A DNA stretch of 64,000 nt from Granulosicoccus sp036478595 (GTDB lineage Bacteria; Pseudomonadota; Gammaproteobacteria; Granulosicoccales; Granulosicoccaceae), in contig JAZGEF010000073.1 in assembly GCA_036478595.1 (NCBI GenBank), forward strand, positions 62,001 through 126,000, written 5' to 3'. A program made the position numbers and the translations under genes. Within the stretch, counting starts at the first letter, position 1. Each line of letters opens with the position of its first letter. The notes under the pieces were generated by a model. That model was not told where the DNA came from. It saw only the letters and a program-made list of their open reading frames with translations, and did no database searches. This document shows positions 35,337 to 45,500 of this stretch, piece after piece.

Positions 35337-35352
35337 ATATCGTGCACGATAT
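35337..35352. promoter_or_regulatory. Palindromic operator upstream of the OhrR-like gene
   Basis: ATATCGTGCACGATAT is a perfect 16-bp palindrome centred 33 bases before the ATG of the MarR/OhrR-like gene and 36 bases from the divergent ATG at 35308. MarR dimers bind such sites and usually repress their own gene, so autoregulation is the likely role. Confidence 0.65.
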
Positions 35353-35377
35353 TAATTACCTTGATGGACTAATTCCT

Positions 35378-35854
35378 ATGGCTGACTCTCTACCGCGCCC
35401 TGAACTGCCCGAATGTGTTGAGGAGCTTCTTTGTTTCACCATCTATTCGGCTGGCCATGCGTTTACGCGTGCCTACAACCCCTTGCTCAAAAAACTCAAT
35501 CTAAGCTATCCACAATATATTGCGCTGACGGTATTGTGGGAGGAGAACGAGCTTACGGTGGGTGCGCTTGGTTCGCGCCTTAAACTGGATTCGAACACCA
35601 TGACGCCGTTGCTAAAACGCTTAGAAAAGCTGGGGTACATCAAACGCAGTCGAGGTAAAAAAGATCAGCGGCAGGTATTGGTGTCGCTGGCGCCAAGTGG
35701 GCGGGCTTTGCAGAAAAACGCCAGTAATATCACCCAGTGCATCATTGATTCCACCGGATACAATCACGAAACCTTAGATTCGCTTGTTAAAACCATTGCA
35801 ACCTTGAGAGATAACGTGTTGCAGGCGTCGATGCGCGATAAAGATTCCGCTTAG
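35378..35854 (+). CDS. ohrR: MarR family regulator, OhrR-like peroxide sensor
   Basis: A dimeric winged-helix repressor, 158 residues from ATG 35378 (a GTG at 35342 would start inside the operator). ECVEELLCFTIYSAGHAFTRAY places Cys19 in the LCF.Y context of the reactive Cys of OhrR, which is oxidised by organic hydroperoxides to release DNA. SYPQYIALTVLWEENELTV and LDSNTMTPLLKRLEKLGYI are the OhrR-type helix-turn-helix, and the KKDQRQVLVSL wing follows. The normal target gene ohr is not adjacent; the divergent position holds a broken reading frame. The tyrosines that hydrogen-bond the Cys in OhrR also appear present. Confidence 0.85.
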   Translation: MADSLPRPELPECVEELLCFTIYSAGHAFTRAYNPLLKKLNLSYPQYIALTVLWEENELTVGALGSRLKLDSNTMTPLLKRLEKLGYIKRSRGKKDQRQVLVSLAPSGRALQKNASNITQCIIDSTGYNHETLDSLVKTIATLRDNVLQASMRDKDSA

Positions 35855-35916
35855 CCTAATCTGTTAGTGCCGCAGCGCGAGTGATAATATTCAACTCGAT
35901 CCTAAATTTATTGATT

Positions 35917-36468
35917 ATGAACTTGCTGACACTACTCCAACAGTACGCACGTATCGCGTTATTGATGGCGAAGCCACAGGATTTACCTGCGGGCGCGCAT
36001 CAGATGCTAACTGGCATCGTGCTTTGTGCAATCACTTACGTGCTGGCCGTCGCCAGTATTGATGGCGTGCTTAGAGCGATCGCTCAGGCGTTTATAGAGA
36101 TTGGGCTAACAGGTCTGTTATTTTGGGTAGGTCTGAGCATCGTCAATCGTTCGGCACGGTTTGCACAAGCTTTTGGTGGGCTGTGCGGTGCTAATGCAAT
36201 GTTGCAAATTGTCGCAATTCCTGTCTTTATGGGGGGGAATGGGGCCGAATTTACAGCCATAGGCGCGTTCTCGCAGTTCTTTTTGATTGTCTGGAGCTTG
36301 TCGTTGCTAGGGCATGTGTTCCGGCATACCTTTGAGACAAGCATCCCCGTTAGTATTGCCGTTGCGTTTCTTTTCTTCATATTTACGATGGCGCTGTTGA
36401 CCGCGCTCATACCGCCACCCATGCCGCAAACCGCCTTATTGCAGGCTGCAGGGGTATGGGTGGTATGA
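35917..36468 (+). CDS. Integral membrane protein of unknown function
   Basis: About 183 residues from ATG 35917 (the frame is open from a GTG at 35881). A short cytoplasmic start (MNLLTLLQQYARIALLM) is followed by five hydrophobic segments (roughly 32-50, 57-78, 92-110, 123-140, 150-170 of the short form). Charged residues are few and no motif was recognised. It lies between the OhrR-like regulator and the kinase on the same strand, so it could be membrane equipment for either. The layout is somewhat like Yip1-type proteins, but this is not firm. Confidence 0.6.
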   Translation: MNLLTLLQQYARIALLMAKPQDLPAGAHQMLTGIVLCAITYVLAVASIDGVLRAIAQAFIEIGLTGLLFWVGLSIVNRSARFAQAFGGLCGANAMLQIVAIPVFMGGNGAEFTAIGAFSQFFLIVWSLSLLGHVFRHTFETSIPVSIAVAFLFFIFTMALLTALIPPPMPQTALLQAAGVWVV

Positions 36469-36514
36469 TTAGCGTCCCAATGGTCTCAACATATCGGCTG
36501 ATCTTCATTACTCC

Positions 36515-37972
36515 GTGCCGGCTACGATCGACAAATCAAACGCTGTGAAGCATCCTGCTGAAGATAGCAAGCGGGCCAGTAAGCGCGTGCGTGACGCCGC
36601 GCCTACTGTGGCGGCAACTGAAGGTTCGGAAGATGTTGCGCCTAAGGCAAAAGCACCGCTTCGCATTAAGCCGCTTGATATTGTCGTTCCCGATGAAATC
36701 AAGCGCTATACGATTGGTGCCAAAATTGGGTCAGGCACTTGTGGCGTTGTGCATCTTGCACTTGACAACGTTTTGAATCGCGAGGTCGCGGTAAAGCTAT
36801 CTCCGATTGGTGAGGCGCATGCATCCTCTGGAAAACTACCCGGCGCTCAACGCGCTTATCAAACAGAAATTATTGCCGCTGGTAAACTTGCGCACCCAAA
36901 TATTGTCACTGTTTTTGATGCCGGGCAGTATGAGGAACTTAACTATCTGGTGATGGAGGCGGTAGAAGGTGAATCGCTAAAAGAATACGGTAAAGGTAAA
37001 GCACCACTGCCAATATATCGATCACTGGAAATAATTGTTGAGTGCTGCAAGGCGCTAGATTATTCACACAAGCAAGGCATACTGCATCGAGACATCAAGC
37101 CTGCCAATATTATGCTGGCAGATGATGGTTCGGCCAAGCTATTGGATTTTGGTATTGCTATAGGGCTTACCGGAGCCGAAGGCATGAACAATCAAGGGCC
37201 GACGCTCGGTACACCAAACTATATGTCGCCTGAGCAAATCTTAGGTAAAACGCTTACGCCTGCTAGTGATTTTTATTCACTTGCCACGGTGTTGTTTGAA
37301 CTGCTCACTAGTCGTCAGTTGTTCAAAGCGCAAAAAGTTAAACAGCTTTTTAATATTGTTGTGCATAAAGATGCGCCGTTACTACATGAAGTTAAATCTG
37401 ATCTACCTGCCGATCTGTCGCGAATAGTGTCAAGAGCACTGGCTAAAAATCCGCGCCAGCGCTTTCAAAACGGTAAAGCACTCGTAGCTGCGCTCACACC
37501 CTTTATTGAACGATTTCGTATTATCGAACAGCGCCCGGCGGCACAACAACGTTTTATTCGTCAGCTTAAGCAGCAATTGTTTTTCACATCATTTACAGAA
37601 GTAGAAATAGCACAGCTACTCGAGGTGATAAAGGTGCGAACCTACGCCAAAGGTGAAAAGCTAATCACAGCAGGTAGTGTTGATCGAGATTTACTCATCG
37701 TGAGCAGGGGTGCCGTTAGGGTGTCTGAAAACGGTGACTTGCTTCGTCTTTGTAGTGAGGGCGAATGCGTTGGTGAGCTTAGCTTTATTCATGGTGCTGC
37801 AGAAACCAAAGATGTTGTTGCTTTGTCAGAAGTTAGCGCACTAGAAGTGTCGGCAGATTCCTTAAATGATCTGCCGCCTAAGGTGCACCTACACTACTAC
37901 CGACAAATTTCAGATGTACTGCTAGAGCGCCTGGCCAATGAAGGTAAGCTGATGCTGGATTACACGCTGTAG
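36515..37972 (+). CDS. Serine/threonine protein kinase fused to a cyclic-nucleotide-binding-like domain
   Basis: 485 residues, cytoplasmic, no membrane helix. A charged N-terminal tail (1-65) precedes a complete Hanks-type kinase: glycine loop IGSGTCGVVHLA, Lys94 in VAVKLS, HRDIKPAN with Asp193, DFG with Asp211, and GTPNYMSPEQ in the activation segment. After a linker, residues about 360-475 fold like a CRP-type cyclic-nucleotide-binding domain (TYAKGEKLITAGSVDRDLLIVSRGAVRV, given in part). The phosphate cassette reads GELSFIHGAAETKDVVA at 420-436: the Arg that grips the cyclic phosphate (RAA-type) is replaced. The start is a GTG without a clear Shine-Dalgarno, so it is uncertain. Confidence 0.88.
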   Translation: MPATIDKSNAVKHPAEDSKRASKRVRDAAPTVAATEGSEDVAPKAKAPLRIKPLDIVVPDEIKRYTIGAKIGSGTCGVVHLALDNVLNREVAVKLSPIGEAHASSGKLPGAQRAYQTEIIAAGKLAHPNIVTVFDAGQYEELNYLVMEAVEGESLKEYGKGKAPLPIYRSLEIIVECCKALDYSHKQGILHRDIKPANIMLADDGSAKLLDFGIAIGLTGAEGMNNQGPTLGTPNYMSPEQILGKTLTPASDFYSLATVLFELLTSRQLFKAQKVKQLFNIVVHKDAPLLHEVKSDLPADLSRIVSRALAKNPRQRFQNGKALVAALTPFIERFRIIEQRPAAQQRFIRQLKQQLFFTSFTEVEIAQLLEVIKVRTYAKGEKLITAGSVDRDLLIVSRGAVRVSENGDLLRLCSEGECVGELSFIHGAAETKDVVALSEVSALEVSADSLNDLPPKVHLHYYRQISDVLLERLANEGKLMLDYTL

Positions 37973-37995
37973 TTACGCGCTAACGCTAATCTGCC

Positions 37996-38997
37996 CTATT
38001 GGTTATGCTCGCGCTTCATTAGCTGGCGTTCCCAAGCAAGGGATGTCGCAACAATTTTATCCAGATCATCCAGCTCTGGTTTCCAATCCAAGGTTGCATG
38101 AATTTTATCAACCGATGCAATGAGGGCAGGTGGATCACCAGCGCGTCGTGGCTGTTCTTTCACGTTTAAAGCTTCACCGTGGACTCGCTCTACTGCGTTA
38201 ATTACTTCGCGTACGCTAAAACCATGGCCATAACCGCAGTTCATTAATGTGGAGTTGCCACCTTTACGCAGGTAATCCAGTGACGCTATATGCGCACTGG
38301 CTAGGTCGCTTACGTGAATGTAGTCTCGTACGCCAGTACCGTCAGGCGTGTCGTAATCGGTGCCGAACACTTGTAGTTGTTCACGCTTGCCTAGTGCGAC
38401 TTCAGCCGCAACCTTGATGAGCAGCGTGGCTTTAGGTGTTGACTGGCCAATACGACCATCCGGATCAGAGCCTGCAACATTGAAGTAACGCAGTATCACA
38501 TGAGACATGTCGAAGGCCTTGCTTAAGTCTTGCAGCATGTACTCTGACATCAACTTAGACATGCCATAAGCATTGATTGGTGCAGTTGGCGTGCCTTCGT
38601 TGCAAGTACCTTTACTATCGGGCGTGCCGTAGGTGGCAGCAGTGGATGAAAATATAAAATGCTTTACCTTGTGGTTTTGACAGGCTTCTAACAAGCTGCG
38701 TGTGTTGCAGGTGTTGTTTCCATAATATTTAAGTGGGTTTTCAACACTCTCTGGAACGATGGTATGCGCCGCAAAGTGCATGACGGTTTCAATGTTGTGA
38801 TCGCTAAATAGTTTGTCCAACACGGCTTTGTCGCCAGTGTTGCCGATAACAAGTTTTCCTGCCAAAACAGCATCCGCATTGCCTGTGCTGAGATTATCCA
38901 ACACTACGATATTTTCGTTGCGCTCGCCCAATAACTTAACGACGTGGCTGCCGATATAGCCTGCACCACCGGTAACTAGTATGGTTTTTTTGGTCAT
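37996..38997 (-). CDS. galE: UDP-glucose 4-epimerase
   Basis: Interconverts UDP-glucose and UDP-galactose. 333 residues from ATG 38997; the frame is open from 39060, but the extra 21 residues are inside terC and not family-like. TKKTILVTGGAGYIGSH carries the NAD Rossmann motif at 8-16, the catalytic Ser is in FSSTAATYG, and Tyr-Lys in YGMSK. DGTGVRDYIHVSDLA and RRAGDPPALIA are the GalE substrate blocks. It starts 4 bases after the terC stop and has no strong ribosome site, so it is likely translated by coupling to terC. Confidence 0.95.
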   Translation of the reverse strand: MTKKTILVTGGAGYIGSHVVKLLGERNENIVVLDNLSTGNADAVLAGKLVIGNTGDKAVLDKLFSDHNIETVMHFAAHTIVPESVENPLKYYGNNTCNTRSLLEACQNHKVKHFIFSSTAATYGTPDSKGTCNEGTPTAPINAYGMSKLMSEYMLQDLSKAFDMSHVILRYFNVAGSDPDGRIGQSTPKATLLIKVAAEVALGKREQLQVFGTDYDTPDGTGVRDYIHVSDLASAHIASLDYLRKGGNSTLMNCGYGHGFSVREVINAVERVHGEALNVKEQPRRAGDPPALIASVDKIHATLDWKPELDDLDKIVATSLAWERQLMKREHNQ

Positions 38998-39001
38998 GTT
39001 A

Positions 39002-39766
39002 TTAGTTATTTTGTTGGTCATGTTCAGTGAGCTGCTTATCCAACTTAATGGTACGAGCACTTCGTTTGCGCATCTTTATATTAAGCATTTCCACTAGTAC
39101 TGAAAATGCCATTGCAAAGTATATGTAACCCTTTGGTAGGTGTACATCGAATCCTTCGATAATTAACGTCATACCAACGAGAATCAAAAATGATAGCGCT
39201 AATATCTTTAGAGTCGGATTGTTATCGACAAATTCAGATATCGATTTAGACGCAAACAGCATGACCATAACAGCGGTCACAATTGCGATCACCATTATGG
39301 GCAGTTCGTCAACCAAGCCCACGGCGGTTATTACTGAATCGAGCGAGAAAACGACATCTAGAATCGCTATTTGTATTAGTACGCTGACGAAGCTTGACGT
39401 TTTTTTATTTTGGGCATGCTCAGAATCGACGATTTCGAGGCTGTCGTGGATCTCACGTGTCGATTTGGTCAGCAAAAATAGGCCCCCACCAATCAATATG
39501 AAGTCGCGCCCGGAGATATCATGCCCAAAGGCGCTAAACCAGTTTTCGGTCAAACTCATTACCCACGTGATCGAGAACAGCAACAACAGCCGAGTAATCA
39601 TCGCCAGTGCAATACCGATTACACGTGCTCGGTCGCGTTGCTCTGGCGGTAGGCGGCCGACTAGGATCGAGATAAAGATGATGTTGTCGATACCGAGCAC
39701 GATCTCTAGCGCAGTTAGAGTGGCAAGCGCTATCCAAGCCTCAGGGCTGCTAATCCATTCGATCAA
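39002..39766 (-). CDS. TerC family integral membrane protein
   Basis: 254 residues with seven to eight helices. The TerC signature acidic pair is present: LEIVLGIDNIIFISI in the first half and LDVVFSLDSVITAVG in the second, with the Asp residues expected to bind metal. It has no CBS or CorC-like tail, so it corresponds to the short YoaE-core/YgdQ-type proteins. Members such as Alx and MntP-like TerC proteins export manganese or support metalation of exported proteins; assigning this one is inference. It overlaps the frame of galE and is divergent from the AddB-like gene. Confidence 0.9.
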   Translation of the reverse strand: MIEWISSPEAWIALATLTALEIVLGIDNIIFISILVGRLPPEQRDRARVIGIALAMITRLLLLFSITWVMSLTENWFSAFGHDISGRDFILIGGGLFLLTKSTREIHDSLEIVDSEHAQNKKTSSFVSVLIQIAILDVVFSLDSVITAVGLVDELPIMVIAIVTAVMVMLFASKSISEFVDNNPTLKILALSFLILVGMTLIIEGFDVHLPKGYIYFAMAFSVLVEMLNIKMRKRSARTIKLDKQLTEHDQQNN

Positions 39767-39865
39767 TTGATGCTCCTGAAAGGTTAAAGAGTAATGTTAA
39801 TCATTGTAGTTGAAGCAGAGCAGGAATCTGCTACCAGCGCTAGCCGTTAAGTGTAATATTGAGGC

Positions 39866-42538
39866 ATGTCAAAAGATGAACAAGGGCTGATTGAGCAGAG
39901 CTGGACGGATGCAGTCAATGCGGGTGCCGTGTTGCTAACAGTAAACCAACGTTTGGCGCGCGAATATGTGCATAGGTATAGCCTCTATCAGCAACAATCG
40001 GGCCATGCGGCTTGGCCAACACCGGCCATATTGCCATGGCGAACATGGTTGTCCTCACAGCTTGATCAGCTTGCGATTAGTGGGAAGTCAGATCGTGTAT
40101 TAATGCCCGCGGTTGTGCAACAACAGCTGTGGCGGGAAATTGTCGAGGGCGACAAACCTACGCACCGGCTGCTGGACGAGCAGGGTGCGGCAAGGCAGGC
40201 CGTGGAGGCATGGAATATTGCGCATGCTTGGGGCTGTATGCCTAGTGCACTTGATGCTCATTTGTCAGCGGATCAATTCGCGTTTGAGCGATGGAGCCGA
40301 GCCTATACCAAGCACCGCGATACATTGCAGTTTATTGATGAAGCTTCGTTGCCTGATCACCTTTGCTCGCTTATCCACAATGACCCAAGCCTGATAACAC
40401 TGCCAGATCAAATATTGATGGCTGGTTTTTTAGAAACGACACCACAACAAGAGAAATGGATTGAATGCCTACAAGCGCAGGGCTGCAAAGTAGTAGCCGT
40501 TAATCCAAGTCAAACTGCAAAGGCTCGCGCAGTCGCTTATATGGATGATGATGCGGAGCTATTGGGTGTCGCTTGCGCTGCTAGGGCTGCGCTTGAAGCT
40601 AATCCAGGTCAAAAGCTGGGCGTGGTGATTCCTAATTTGCATCAGCGACGCGCAGCTTGCCTACGCCTGTTCGATCAACAGTTTTTCCCCTCGCAAAGCC
40701 CACAGCAAATTGAAAGCCTGGGCAGGCCCTACGATATTTCTTTGGGTACGCCAATTGACGAACAAGCAGTAGTAAAAGCGGCGTTATTGGTGCTGCAATT
40801 AAAGCTTGGGGTATTGCGTGAATCCAGCATCGCTGAGTTAGTGCTCAGCCCTTATGTTGGCAATGCGGATAGCGAATTCCGCGAACGCGAAAAGCTTGAT
40901 CGGCAGTTACGTCAAAAACGCATGGAGCAAGTTGGCCTTATCGGTTTAATAAAAGAAACCCAGTCAAGTTCTGCCAAGTTACGTAAAGCGTTGGTAAAGG
41001 TCTCAGAAGTTGATACGGGTAAGGCACGTGGTTGCGCTGCTTGGTCAATCGTGTTTGGTCAAGTGTTAGATAGCTCGGGGTGGCCTGGCGCAGGCATAAG
41101 CAGTGCTGAGTATCAAGCCGTGCAATCGTGGAAACGCTGTTTGGATGATTTGCAATTGTTGGATAACGGCAAAAAAATATCAGCCAACAAGGCCATGAAT
41201 CTGCTACGTGAGCTTCTGCGTGATCGCTTATTTCAACTCGAAACTCCTGCATGTCCAATACAAATCATGGGACGTTTGGAAAGTCATGGCATCGAGTTCG
41301 ACAAACTTTGGGTGTGTGGCATGGATGCAAGTCAATGGCCTGCGCCTACGTCTCCCACGCCGTTTTTACCCATCGGCTTACAAAAAGAAGTAGGCGTGCC
41401 GCAGGCTGATTCCAGCACGCGTTTACAACTTGCGATGCAAGAAGTCTCCCTGTGGCTCAAGAGCACTCCAGAGCTTGTTTTTAGCTTTAGTAAAACGCGC
41501 GACGGCGCGAACGTCATTCCTGCGGCGATGGTGTCAGCTGGCTTGGCCGGTGATGAGTCATTGCAAGCAATTTCCCTAAACGATGCGAGCGTTAAAAATT
41601 ATGCTCATCCCGCTGCACTGGTACAGCAGGTGGCGACACTTGAAAGCATCGAAGATACCCACGGCGCTAAGTTGCCTGAAGGTAGCCCGGTGAGAGGTGG
41701 TGCACGCTTACTTGAAAACCAATCCGAGTGTCCATTCAGGGCGTTTGCTTTGCATCGCTTAAATATCAAGCCGCTAGAAGAGGCGGGCCTTGGCTTGGAC
41801 GCTCGTCAACACGGTACTTTGCTGCATTTTGCACTGGAGCTTTTTTGGAGCAAGATGAAAACCTCTACTGCCTTGTTAGCACTTGACGAGGCACAACTTC
41901 ACTTAGAGATTGATGCAGCTACTGAAAAAGCGTTAGATGAATTGGAGCTTGGCAAGGCTTTGCGTTCACTTGAGCACAAACGTTTGCATCGTCTGCTGTA
42001 TGAATGGATCGAACTACAAGAAAAACCTCGCCGTATACCATTTGAGGCCGTTGAATTTGAAACTAAAAGAGAGATTCATCAAAACGGAATAGTGCTAACG
42101 CTGCTAGTTGATCGCATCGATCGTTTAGCGACCGGTGAAAAACTCGTTATTGATTACAAAACGGGCGTCAACAACCGAACCAAAGACTGGGAAGAAGAGC
42201 GGATCAGGAGCCCGCAGCTTCCACTCTACGCCTTAACCGATGATGAAATACAAGGCGTCACATTTGCACAGCTTGCCAGGCACAAATACAAGTTTCTCGG
42301 CGTCGGTGCAGACACATTTGTGCCTAATATGACAGCAGCACAAGATTGGGATGCAACAGTGAGCGATTGGCGTGCTCGTATCGATGCGATTGCATTGGAG
42401 ATAAAACAAGGCCTTGCCACTATCACGCCAACTAAAAATGCTTGTCAGTTTTGCGATGTATTGCCACTGTGCCGCATTGAAAAACAAGCAGTAGAAGAAG
42501 CCGATGAATGGTCTGCTTACACAGGCGGGCCACGCTAA
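39866..42538 (+). CDS. AddB-like PD-(D/E)XK nuclease (probable recombinational repair protein)
   Basis: 890 residues, partner of the AddA-like helicase that follows. The nuclease is C-terminal: LLVDRIDRL and LVIDYKTG (about 751-772) carry the catalytic Asp and Lys. Cys622 (SECPFRAF) and Cys860, Cys863 and Cys869 (CQFCDVLPLC) reproduce the AddB iron-sulphur spacing C..CxxCx5C. The N-terminal half is helicase-like but lacks a Walker A GxGKT motif, unlike Bacillus AddB. This matches the proteobacterial 'probable DNA repair protein' family (TIGR03623) known beside AddA-like genes. The complex should resect double-strand breaks. The stop overlaps the next gene's ATG by one base. Confidence 0.9.
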   Translation: MSKDEQGLIEQSWTDAVNAGAVLLTVNQRLAREYVHRYSLYQQQSGHAAWPTPAILPWRTWLSSQLDQLAISGKSDRVLMPAVVQQQLWREIVEGDKPTHRLLDEQGAARQAVEAWNIAHAWGCMPSALDAHLSADQFAFERWSRAYTKHRDTLQFIDEASLPDHLCSLIHNDPSLITLPDQILMAGFLETTPQQEKWIECLQAQGCKVVAVNPSQTAKARAVAYMDDDAELLGVACAARAALEANPGQKLGVVIPNLHQRRAACLRLFDQQFFPSQSPQQIESLGRPYDISLGTPIDEQAVVKAALLVLQLKLGVLRESSIAELVLSPYVGNADSEFREREKLDRQLRQKRMEQVGLIGLIKETQSSSAKLRKALVKVSEVDTGKARGCAAWSIVFGQVLDSSGWPGAGISSAEYQAVQSWKRCLDDLQLLDNGKKISANKAMNLLRELLRDRLFQLETPACPIQIMGRLESHGIEFDKLWVCGMDASQWPAPTSPTPFLPIGLQKEVGVPQADSSTRLQLAMQEVSLWLKSTPELVFSFSKTRDGANVIPAAMVSAGLAGDESLQAISLNDASVKNYAHPAALVQQVATLESIEDTHGAKLPEGSPVRGGARLLENQSECPFRAFALHRLNIKPLEEAGLGLDARQHGTLLHFALELFWSKMKTSTALLALDEAQLHLEIDAATEKALDELELGKALRSLEHKRLHRLLYEWIELQEKPRRIPFEAVEFETKREIHQNGIVLTLLVDRIDRLATGEKLVIDYKTGVNNRTKDWEEERIRSPQLPLYALTDDEIQGVTFAQLARHKYKFLGVGADTFVPNMTAAQDWDATVSDWRARIDAIALEIKQGLATITPTKNACQFCDVLPLCRIEKQAVEEADEWSAYTGGPR

Positions 42539-45500
42539 TGGCTGCAATCCCTGAAGATGCAGCAATCCGTAAACAAGCGCTGCTAGCTGATCAATCGTTT
42601 ATTGTTCAAGCGCCTGCAGGTTCTGGTAAAACCGAATTGTTAACACGACGCGTGTTAACTTTATTGGCGGTTGTTGAAAAACCCGAAGAAGTCTTGGCTA
42701 TTACGTTTACCCGCAAAGCCGCCGTGGAAATGCAAACCCGCGTGTTTGAGGCCTTGCAACTGGCTGCGAGTAATACATCGCCTGAAGATGCCTATCAGGC
42801 AGAAGGTATTGCCTTGGCAAAAGCTGTGTTGCAGCGTGATCAGCAACAAGGTTGGCAGTTGTTATCCAATCCGCAACGGCTTAATTTGCGCACTATCGAT
42901 TCCTTGGGTACTTCTCTTGCTCATAATTTACCACTTGTGTCAAAGCTGGGTGCGCCCTCATCGGTAGTCGATGACGCTAGTGCCTTGTATCGCGAAGCGG
43001 CTGCAATTTTTATTAACAAAAATATCGAAAGCCTTGATCTCGTATTGCTGCATTTGGGTAACAAGATGGCTGATGCTGAACGTCTGCTTGCTGAAATGCT
43101 TGGCAAGCGTGATCAGTGGGGCGGCTACGTTAACAATGATTTAAGCACGGATACCCTGCGCGATGGCTTAGAGGCTGTGCTGCTAGGGTTGGTTGAGTCA
43201 CGTTTGGATGCCTTAGTTGAAAGTGCCCCTGTTGGGTTTGTCGAGCAGTTGTTGCCATTGATTAATTTCTCCCAAGAAATGAAAGCACTGCTGTTTGAAA
43301 CGGGCACACCGACATTGTTCGAACAATCCCCTGGTGCATCGGTAGAGCATCTTGGCACGTGGCGTATATTCGCTGACTGTTTACTCACAGCGGACGTGAA
43401 AACGCCTGCCGTACGCAAACGCATAACGCGAGCAAATGGTTTTCCAAGCAATGCTGCTGATGCAAAAGTGGTTGGTATGTCAGCGAGGGAACTAACCATA
43501 CCTAAAAAGCGAATTGTTGAACTGTTAGAAAGCATCATTGAGTACCCGGCCTTTGTAGAGCTGATCAACGAAGTCAGAATATTGCCTAATCCTGAATACG
43601 ACGACGCCGATTGGCAGGTGATGGAGCAGTTGATCAACACATTGCCGCTGTTGCTTGATGAGCTAGAGGCGGTATTTGCTTCTGTGCATCAAGTCGATTT
43701 TACCGAAATAGCGATTAGGGCCAGAAAAGCTATGGGTAAGGAGGATGAGCCCACGGATCTTGCGCTGGCAATGGATTTACGCATTAGCCACATACTGGTG
43801 GATGAGTTTCAAGATACCTCGCACTCACAGCTTTCCTTGTTTCAGCAGTTGGTGGCAGGTTGGCAGCCCGATGATGGTAAAACGTTTTTTGCAGTGGGTG
43901 ACCCCATGCAGTCGATTTATCGATTTCGTAAAGCGGATGTCACCTTGTTTGCTCAAGCCCAAGACCATGGCATTGGTACGACAAAGCTTACGCCCCTAAC
44001 CTTAACGGTTAATTTTCGCTCGTCTCCTGCTGTTACTAATTGGGTTAATCATGTATTTACTAATCTGTTTCCGCCTGAAGCTGACGAGGTGACTGGCGCA
44101 ACGGCCTATGCGCATTCAGTGGCTTTTCGGGAAATAGCCGGGTCGGTCACTATCCATCCAGGGTTTAATAGTAGTGTGGAAGATGAAGCCAGCCAGGTGG
44201 CTCAACTCGTTAAGGCGGCGGTTGATTCAGACCCAGAGCATACCGTTGCGATATTAGTGCGTAGTCGCGCTCAGGCTACGCAGATATACCCAGCTTTGCA
44301 GCAGCTGGGCATACGTTACCAGGCGCTCGAAATGGATAATCTGGGCGATAAGCCCGTAGTTCGTGATCTCTTGTCGTTATCTCTGGCCCTGCGATACCCG
44401 CATGATCGCCTGCATTGGTTGGCAGTGGTCAGAGCACCTTGGTGTGGTTTAACTGCAGCTGATTTAAACGTGCTGATGGATGATAGTTCGCATGTTCCGG
44501 TAATGCAGCTATTACAAGACACCGCTCGTACAAGCCAATTGTCGGATGACGGTGCGCAACGGGTGCGCTCGTTATTACAAATTCTACTGCCGGCCGTGCA
44601 GCGTTCAGCGCGTTCAGCGATTATTCCCTGGGTTGAATCCTGTTGGCTAAACTTAGGTGGTCCGGCGGTTTGTCGTGATCAAAGTGATCTCGATGCCAGC
44701 GAGCAGTGCATCAAAAAATTGCAACAAATGGAAGCTCGCGGCATGTTATGGCGGTTAGGGTCGCTACAAGATGCCATGAAAAAACTCTACGCAGTGGGTG
44801 ATGTCGGTGATGAGCACCATATTGTGCGAGTGCAAATTATGACAATGCACAAAGCCAAGGGTTTAGAATTTGATACCGTTGTGATGCCAGCTTTGAATCG
44901 CAGGCCACGAGGTGATGCCAAGCAGCTGCTAAGCTGGTTTGAGAGTAGCGCGCAGGGTAGTTATCAACTATTGCTTGCACCATTTAATGAAGTTAATAAG
45001 GATCCCGGCGCGATACTAAAGTTAGTGCGCAGCGCTAACGAGCGCTGCAACGTGCAGGAAGTTATTCGTTTGCTTTATGTAGCCTGCACACGTGCGAAGC
45101 AACATTTACATTTGCTCGGCACAGTAAAACATTCGATTAATGGCGAGCTTAGTCATCTACCTAAGAGTTCGCTATTGGGCACCTTATGGCCGATTATCGA
45201 AACCGAATATGAAAACGCAGACCCTGGCCCACCGCCCGCTACAGACGAAGAAGCAGTCGATGCACCAATCGTAATTCCTCGTTTGCAACGCTTACCCGTT
45301 GATTGGCAAGCGCCAACCATGAATGTGTATCAAGGCGAAGGCTTGCGGCCAAAAAACACGGCTGATGTGCCGTCCATTGACTATTTGTGGGCCAGTACGG
45401 CTGCGCGTGATATTGGTACGGTGGTGCATGCTCAGCTACAGCGATTAGCAATTAATCCATCCGCGCGCGACCCTAAACAGCTAAATGCATTGTCAAAAAT

